From a virus, in the IMG/VR virus record IMGVR_UViG_3300021178_000023, positions 1 to 41,625 of that record: a stretch of 41,625 nucleotides of DNA; one strand, 5' to 3'. A model generated the notes under the pieces. That model was not told where the DNA came from and searched no databases. It saw only the letters and a list, made by a program, of their open reading frames with translations. Numbering within the stretch: position 1 is the first letter of the stretch; each line of letters starts with the position of its first letter. Both the position numbers and the translations under genes were made by a program. Positions 37,803 to 41,625 of the stretch are shown one piece after another.

Positions 37803-38084
37803 ATGAAAGAGACAACATTAAAAGATTTAATAGATAGTGACACACATGGGCTGTTGGATATAGAGCCTGGATTTTATCCAATAGAGGTATCAATAGATGA
37901 GCTTATTGAGGTAGCAAAGAAAGGAGTGCCGATATTGCAAAAGGCTTGGGGTCAACACTGTACATATATAAAGTATGACAAGAGTGATGGTGAGTGGTAT
38001 TTTGTGACATACGACAATTACTTTTGCTATTGGAGAGATAAAGAGTTAATAAATGAAGAAACTGCAAGATTTAGTTTAACATAA
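37803..38084 (+). CDS. Small acidic early protein
   Basis: A 93-residue protein starting MKETTLKDLIDSDTHGLLDI after AGGAG. Mixed alpha/beta with GQHCTYIKYDKSDGEWYFVT. N-termini of this and the previous protein are alike (M-K-E-x-T-x-K-x-L-I/V), so they may be paralogues. Function unknown. Confidence 0.5.
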   Translation: MKETTLKDLIDSDTHGLLDIEPGFYPIEVSIDELIEVAKKGVPILQKAWGQHCTYIKYDKSDGEWYFVTYDNYFCYWRDKELINEETARFSLT

Positions 38085-38098
38085 ATAAGGAAAGAGCA

Positions 38099-38560
38099 AT
38101 GAATAGAAAGTATTATGGTAAGTATTTAGAAAATGTCAAGAGGCCAAATGGTGATACGTTTGTTAGAAAGACAGACAATACACCAATAGAGTTTGATAAT
38201 CTGATATATGATATTCACAAGAGTAACTTTTTTGGTGCGATGCCAAATGATTGGATATATGAGATAATAAAGGAAGCATTTGAATATATGGAAGGTATTG
38301 ATATTGATGAAGATACGGATGTATCAGATATGAATATTGAGAGTGATATATATGATATTGATTTGTATGAATGGATGAAGAATAACGGATATGCGCAGGA
38401 CTATTGCGATGAATACCAGGATGAATTTCATGTGGATGGGCAAGTTAAACAATTGGTAAGGGGAGGGCAATGGTTGGCAAAGAAAAAGATATATGAAGAA
38501 GTATTAGAATTTATCCGGGAGGAAGAAACAGAAAATGAGAGGAGATATGAAGGTGAGTGA
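38099..38560 (+). CDS. Acidic early protein
   Basis: A 153-residue protein. The middle is strongly acidic (EGIDIDEDTDVSDMNIESDI), followed by YDIDLYEWMKNNGYAQDYCD, a pattern seen in a class of phage early proteins of unknown function. The end is charged (EEETENERRYEGE). It overlaps the next gene. Anti-host or DNA-mimic function is conceivable from charge only. Confidence 0.5.
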   Translation: MNRKYYGKYLENVKRPNGDTFVRKTDNTPIEFDNLIYDIHKSNFFGAMPNDWIYEIIKEAFEYMEGIDIDEDTDVSDMNIESDIYDIDLYEWMKNNGYAQDYCDEYQDEFHVDGQVKQLVRGGQWLAKKKIYEEVLEFIREEETENERRYEGE

Positions 38561-38783
38561 TATACATAAAATGATACTGGAACATATGAGGGCAACGGAA
38601 AAGCTGGCCAATGCTATGCAGAATGAATTTGAGCATAAAGGGATATGTCCAAAAGAGGCGTTGTTAGCATGTTTGATGCTGGCAGGAAAACTGTGTGGGA
38701 ATAATGAATTAAGTAAGTCATTATCAATGAATTATTTTAAATATATATGCAGGGCAGTGGAGGAGGGTGAAGAAAATGAATAA
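38547..38783 (+). CDS. Small helical protein
   Basis: The start is placed at ATG 38547 (MKVSDIHKMILEHMRATEKL) because AGGAG lies directly before; 78 residues. All-helical look with Cys (CPKEALLACLMLAGKLCGNN) and an acidic end. Overlaps both neighbours slightly. No family was recognised. Confidence 0.5.
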   Translation: MKVSDIHKMILEHMRATEKLANAMQNEFEHKGICPKEALLACLMLAGKLCGNNELSKSLSMNYFKYICRAVEEGEENE

Positions 38784-39000
38784 TCAAGAATTAAAGAGAT
38801 TAATGGTAGATCAGATAAGATTAGAATTTGACTTGATAAATCTATTAGAGGAGTGTTTTGATGAAATATTTAAAGAGCGTAATAAATCAGCAAAATACAG
38901 ATTGTTAGAGTTTATAAATGTATACGGGGAAAATGAATATATACCTGGAATTGATTATTTCAAAAAAGAATTTATAAAAGAGGATAAGTTAGATGAATGA
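38776..39000 (+). CDS. Small helical protein
   Basis: A 74-residue protein starting MNNQELKRLMVDQIRLEFDL after GGAGGAGGG. Charged helices (LLEECFDEIFKERNKSAKYR). The stop overlaps the start of the RHH gene (ATGAATGA). Function unknown. Confidence 0.5.
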   Translation: MNNQELKRLMVDQIRLEFDLINLLEECFDEIFKERNKSAKYRLLEFINVYGENEYIPGIDYFKKEFIKEDKLDE

Positions 39001-39151
39001 GAAGCATTATATTAGGATTAGGGTAACGGAACAGATGTTACTAGAGATTAAGCAATACGCTTTAGACAACAAGAGTAACATGCAAGAGATTGTAGAAAAC
39101 TTATTAAAGGAAAAGTTTAATGGAAGTAAAGAGAAAAATAAGAAAAGTTAG
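38993..39151 (+). CDS. Ribbon-helix-helix (Arc/MetJ-like) regulator
   Basis: A 52-residue protein starting MNEKHYIRIRVTEQMLLEIK. The alternating YIRIRV strand, then EQMLLEIKQYALDNKS helix, NMQEIVENLLKEK second helix is the ribbon-helix-helix fold; a dimer would bind DNA by the strand. The tail is basic (GSKEKNKKS). It overlaps the next gene by 32 bases. Probably controls the early cluster. Confidence 0.75.
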   Translation: MNEKHYIRIRVTEQMLLEIKQYALDNKSNMQEIVENLLKEKFNGSKEKNKKS

Positions 39152-39584
39152 TTTTTTGACAGATGAAGAAAAACAATTTATAATAAAAGAATACTCATTA
39201 GGCAAATCTTGTTATTCTATAGGTCAGAATTTAAATAGATCATTAACAGCAATACAGATGTTTGTTGATAAGAATTTTAAAGGAAGAAAATATTATAAAT
39301 ATGTTGCTCGTGGAAAAGATACACATTATTTAACAATGGAGGAGAAACAAACAATTAAAAGAATGTTTGAAAATAATGAAACAATTATTACCATAGGTAG
39401 AGCTATAGATAGAAACAAAAGTACAGTGTATGATTTCATTAAAAAGAATCAAAAGAATGGTGAAATTGTGATTATTGACAAAAAAAGAAACTCTTTATCA
39501 TTGGTAAATTTAGAAAAAAGGATAGAGAGATTAGAGAATCAAGTGAAAATATTATCAGACTATTTGAGGAATAACATAAAATGA
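39120..39584 (+). CDS. Double-HTH DNA-binding protein (transposase-HTH type)
   Basis: A 154-residue protein. HTH 1: TDEEKQFIIKEYSLGKSCYS to GQNLNRSLTAI. HTH 2: TMEEKQTIKRMFENNETIIT to GRAIDRNKSTVYDF. A C-terminal coiled coil (LVNLEKRIERLENQVKILSD) would dimerise it. HTH 1 and 2 resemble homeodomain-like units of IS30-family transposases, but no catalytic domain follows, so a repressor or nucleoid-type role is likely. Confidence 0.65.
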   Translation: MEVKRKIRKVSFLTDEEKQFIIKEYSLGKSCYSIGQNLNRSLTAIQMFVDKNFKGRKYYKYVARGKDTHYLTMEEKQTIKRMFENNETIITIGRAIDRNKSTVYDFIKKNQKNGEIVIIDKKRNSLSLVNLEKRIERLENQVKILSDYLRNNIK

Positions 39585-39898
39585 CAAAAAAAATAACATT
39601 CGAGCATAGAAAAAAAATAGAGGAACTGAATTTACAAAAAATGAACATCAAGGACATTGCAGTCATTGTAGATTTGGGAGAGACAACGGTATCCGATGAA
39701 ATCCAATTTAATGGTGGACGCGATAACTATTCCGCTAGTTTTGCTGAAAAAAACCGAGGAAAAAGGATCAGGACTAGAAAAAGAGAAACCAAGTTGAAAG
39801 CTGCCACCATTGATGAAATAATCATTCATCAAAACAAGATGATGAAAAAATTAAATGATATTTACACAAAACTAGAAACAATACAGGGGAGACAATGA
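39581..39898 (+). CDS. IS30-type HTH protein without catalytic domain
   Basis: A 105-residue protein. TFEHRKKIEELNLQKMNIKD, then AVIVDLGETTVSDEIQFNGG and YSASFAEKNRGKRIRTRKRE match the first 70 residues of IS30-like transposases (T-x-x-x-R-x-x-I, then S-x-x-x-I-A-x-x-L-G, then T-V-S-x-E-I). The C-terminus is a short helix. It overlaps both neighbours by 4 bases. Regulator of the cluster is the best guess. Confidence 0.7.
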   Translation: MTKKITFEHRKKIEELNLQKMNIKDIAVIVDLGETTVSDEIQFNGGRDNYSASFAEKNRGKRIRTRKRETKLKAATIDEIIIHQNKMMKKLNDIYTKLETIQGRQ

Positions 39899-40629
39899 TA
39901 GAAAATACAAAAAACTATAAACAATTTATTTTTATAGATTCAAATCGGTTAATCGACCAAAAACATGTGAGATTTTTGATGGACGAAATTGAGAATAACA
40001 ATTTACTTTTTGCCAATCCTATATGCGTAAATAATGAATATGAAGTTATCGATGGACAGCATAGACTTTTAGCTGCAAAGAATTTGAATGTGGAGATTTA
40101 TTATATTCGTAATGAAAAGCTGAAAAAAACTGATATGATCGCCATGAATAAAACGAAAAAAATATGGTCAAATGCTGAATATTTGCATTATTATGTTTCA
40201 GAGCAATATGCTGAATACATTAAGCTGCAAAGATTTATAGAAGAAAATAATATTAATGCTAATATCGCGATAAGTTTATGTGACCAATGGAGAAGTCAGA
40301 AAGCTAGCAAGCGATTTAAAGCAGGAGAATTTATTTTTAACGATTCATTTGGTAGGGAATTGATAGAAAAAGCAAAAAATATCATAGAACTTGTTAACAA
40401 TAAGCTTGGTTTTAAATTGTTTACGAAAAGTTCTTCGTTTATGAAAGCATTATGTATATTTCTGAGTACTACATCGGTAGACTATAGACTTTTATATGAA
40501 AGAGTTGAAAGACAGCTTCCAAAAATTCACCCTCAAACCAACGTAAGAAGCTATTTAGAGATGTTTGTGGATATCTATAATTTCAAAGCTAGAGGAAGGG
40601 CCATTTCATTCGATGAAATTGAAATTTGA
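39895..40629 (+). CDS. ParB-like nuclease-domain protein
   Basis: A 244-residue protein. Residues 15-75: IDSNRLIDQKHVRFLMDEIE, NPICVNNEYEVIDGQHRLLA and NVEIYYIRNEKLKKTDMIAM make the ParB/sulfiredoxin fold (the DGQHR motif binds nucleotide in ParB relatives). The C-terminal part is helical, without an obvious HTH. It may bind or cut DNA, or control host functions. Last of the plus-strand cluster; its 3' end overlaps a convergent resolvase gene by about 55 bases. Confidence 0.75.
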   Translation: MIENTKNYKQFIFIDSNRLIDQKHVRFLMDEIENNNLLFANPICVNNEYEVIDGQHRLLAAKNLNVEIYYIRNEKLKKTDMIAMNKTKKIWSNAEYLHYYVSEQYAEYIKLQRFIEENNINANIAISLCDQWRSQKASKRFKAGEFIFNDSFGRELIEKAKNIIELVNNKLGFKLFTKSSSFMKALCIFLSTTSVDYRLLYERVERQLPKIHPQTNVRSYLEMFVDIYNFKARGRAISFDEIEI

Positions 40630-40979
40630 ATTGCATATTCTTTAGGTGTGCCTTTTGTTTGAGAGTAGCACCATTCAATGCGGGGGTCGTTATCAGCGAA
40701 CCCCCTTTTTTTTCCGGGAACTAAGATATCTGCAACTTCGTCACGAATCCATTTGAAGGATACCTGTAGATTGTCTCCGTCCAACTGACGCGGAGCTATC
40801 CGACAAAGCGTCACTCTGCAAAGAGTATTGCTTGCCAAGGCTGGGAAGTGTAACAGTTCCGCTCGTACTGACGATTGTTGGAGTTTGTGTCGTTTGTGCT
40901 TCTTTGACCAATGCTCCGTTAAGTTGCTTTCGCTCACCGTTTTGATCGGAATTTTGAATATTCTTAACATTAATTCCAT
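40575..40979 (-). CDS. RusA-like Holliday junction resolvase
   Basis: About 135 residues from ATG 40979 (MELMLRIFKIPIKTVSESNL); a second ATG at 40970 is possible. RIFKIPIKTVSESNLTEHWS, then CRIAPRQLDGDNLQVSFKWI, RDEVADILVPGKK and ADNDPRIEWCYSQ contain the RusA acidic residues (D of LDGDN and the D pair near ADNDP). RusA dimers resolve four-way junctions, fitting the recombination genes at 2.6-3.8 kb. About 239 bases of the 5' half are shared with another open frame on the same strand (40741-41124). Confidence 0.7.
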   Translation of the reverse strand: MELMLRIFKIPIKTVSESNLTEHWSKKHKRHKLQQSSVRAELLHFPALASNTLCRVTLCRIAPRQLDGDNLQVSFKWIRDEVADILVPGKKRGFADNDPRIEWCYSQTKGTPKEYAIQISISSNEMALPLALKL

Positions 40980-41124
40980 TCTTTTCAAGCTGCCATGTGA
41001 CTAAACTTCGCATTGCTCCGAGATGGAATAAGGCAAGATTAGTTTCATCCTCGATAAAACAGTCATACATTTCTTGAAGTTCAGAGTCAAGCTTAAGAAG
41101 TAAAGTTTTTATTTCTTCGTTCAA
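40741..41124 (-). CDS. Hypothetical protein overlapping the resolvase gene
   Basis: A 127-residue protein with TTG start at 41124 overlapping the upstream stop (TTGA) and GAGG before it. MNEEIKTLLLKLDSELQEMY and DETNLALFHLGAMRSLVTWQ look like genuine helical sequence. After about residue 50 it becomes Ser/Thr/Gln-rich (KEAQTTQTPTIVSTSGTVTL) and coincides with the resolvase reading frame. No family was recognised. Confidence 0.5.
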   Translation of the reverse strand: MNEEIKTLLLKLDSELQEMYDCFIEDETNLALFHLGAMRSLVTWQLEKNGINVKNIQNSDQNGERKQLNGALVKEAQTTQTPTIVSTSGTVTLPSLGKQYSLQSDALSDSSASVGRRQSTGILQMDS

Positions 41125-41477
41125 AATGGAACCTCACTGATTTTAACGACCTTTTCAGGCGTCGAAGATTGAGAGGAAGGGGTATGTACTGATGGCCCGG
41201 AGTTAGTCATTAGAAAGGCATCTAAAAGCGGAAAAAACTGCTTTTGAAAAGCATCCTGTTCATACTTCTCATTCATTTGGACTAAAGGGAAGTATTCATA
41301 TTCACCTTTTTCATTCTTAATTGCTTTTTGAGGAAAGCTTACCCAGCGTGAGCCATTCTTGGTAAGAACGGAAATGTTGAAGATTTGCATGATTCCCCAT
41401 TTTGTAGGGAATTCGATATCTGCGTGCCCGGCAAGATATCCGGGCTTTTGGCTAACTCTGTAATCTAGTATTTTCAT
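41121..41477 (-). CDS. SpoVG-like small protein (tentative)
   Basis: A 118-residue protein starting MKILDYRVSQKPGYLAGHAD. Strands IEFPTKWGIMQIFNISVLTK, GSRWVSFPQKAIKNEKGEYE follow the SpoVG order (beta, I-x-x-I-x-V, then G-x-W-V-x-x-P, G-x-x-x). The C-terminus is Ser/Pro-rich (VHTPSSQSSTPEK). It overlaps genes on both sides. Possible nucleic-acid binding in replication; low certainty. Confidence 0.4.
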   Translation of the reverse strand: MKILDYRVSQKPGYLAGHADIEFPTKWGIMQIFNISVLTKNGSRWVSFPQKAIKNEKGEYEYFPLVQMNEKYEQDAFQKQFFPLLDAFLMTNSGPSVHTPSSQSSTPEKVVKISEVPF

Positions 41478-41625
41478 TTTCTATCTCGCTTTTTTCATTT
41501 TTAAATTCTCTGATTTGATTTTTATACCATCTCAACTTTTCTTCTCTAGTAAGATTAGTGTAAATATAATCATATTCGCAATATATTTTACGTGTTATTT
41601 CTCCACATTCTTCATCAATTTTATT
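41452..41625 (-). CDS. Hypothetical protein, truncated by right window edge
   Basis: An open frame enters at 41625 and ends at TAG 41452-41454 (58 codons visible). Charged and aromatic (RKIYCEYDYIYTNLTREEKL, RWYKNQIREFKNEKSEIENE). It overlaps the next gene by 26 bases. Its start lies outside the window. Confidence 0.55.
   Translation of the reverse strand, partial: NKIDEECGEITRKIYCEYDYIYTNLTREEKLRWYKNQIREFKNEKSEIENENTRLQS

Noticed and set aside
1-41625. CRISPR array or insertion sequence
   Set aside because: No regularly spaced identical repeats with unique spacers, and no transposase catalytic domain; HTH proteins at 26.3, 39.1 and 39.6 kb lack one.

Overview
The window is part of an AT-rich tailed-phage genome (or prophage) of an unidentified bacterium. 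The evidence is a complete virion module, ERF recombinase and nuclease genes, two tRNA genes and many small overlapping genes with clear Shine-Dalgarno (SD) sites. The virion genes point to a short-tailed phage. The portal and tail-hub proteins resemble those of P22, the capsid protein belongs to the N4-gp56 type, three large internal or ejection-type proteins are present, and no tape measure, sheath or tail tube gene is visible. No integrase, DNA polymerase or endolysin was recognised.

Layout. 1-2.2 kb (minus): a DnaD-like replication initiator, two small unknowns and a Cro-like repressor. 2.2-4.9 kb (plus): a recombination block (small proteins, PD-(D/E)XK nuclease, ERF annealing protein), then tRNA-Asn, a terminator, tRNA-Met and small Cys-rich or membrane proteins. 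4.9-6.7 kb: small basic proteins and two lipoproteins on minus, two small proteins on plus. 6.7-30.5 kb (minus): the late block, read from terminase large subunit (30.5 kb) through portal, scaffold, capsid, connector-like and tail proteins, ejection-type proteins and beta-rich fibres down to 6.7 kb. 30.6-34.2 kb (plus): an RNA-repair-like operon (metallophosphoesterase, zinc ribbon, RtcB, zinc ribbon, DraRnl-type RNA ligase). 34.3-36.1 kb: a structured non-coding element and small membrane or disordered proteins. 36.3 kb (minus): a small-terminase candidate. 37-40.6 kb (plus): a cascade of small early genes with DNA-binding and ParB-like proteins. 40.6-41.6 kb (minus): a RusA-like resolvase and companions.

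The most unusual part is 24.4-26.3 kb. A plus-strand gene for a Ro60 (TROVE plus von Willebrand A) protein sits, with its own promoter, inside the minus-strand late block. About 500 bases of structured non-coding RNA precede it. Three modules there share a 5' motif (CGTGGCG, TAG, then AGTTACTT), a 3' motif (AATCCCGG-like) and a ten-position helix. The helix sequence differs between modules while pairing is kept, completely in two of them and mostly in the third. The first module carries a tRNA-like three-hairpin head like bacterial YrlA Y RNAs. The third is the leader of the Ro60 gene itself and reaches into its ribosome binding site. With RtcB and the RNA ligase 6-8 kb away, the phage appears to carry a Ro60/Y RNA and RNA-repair set, possibly with leader-mimicry autoregulation.

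All functional calls come from reading the sequence and from remembered family motifs. No database search or folding calculation was run.
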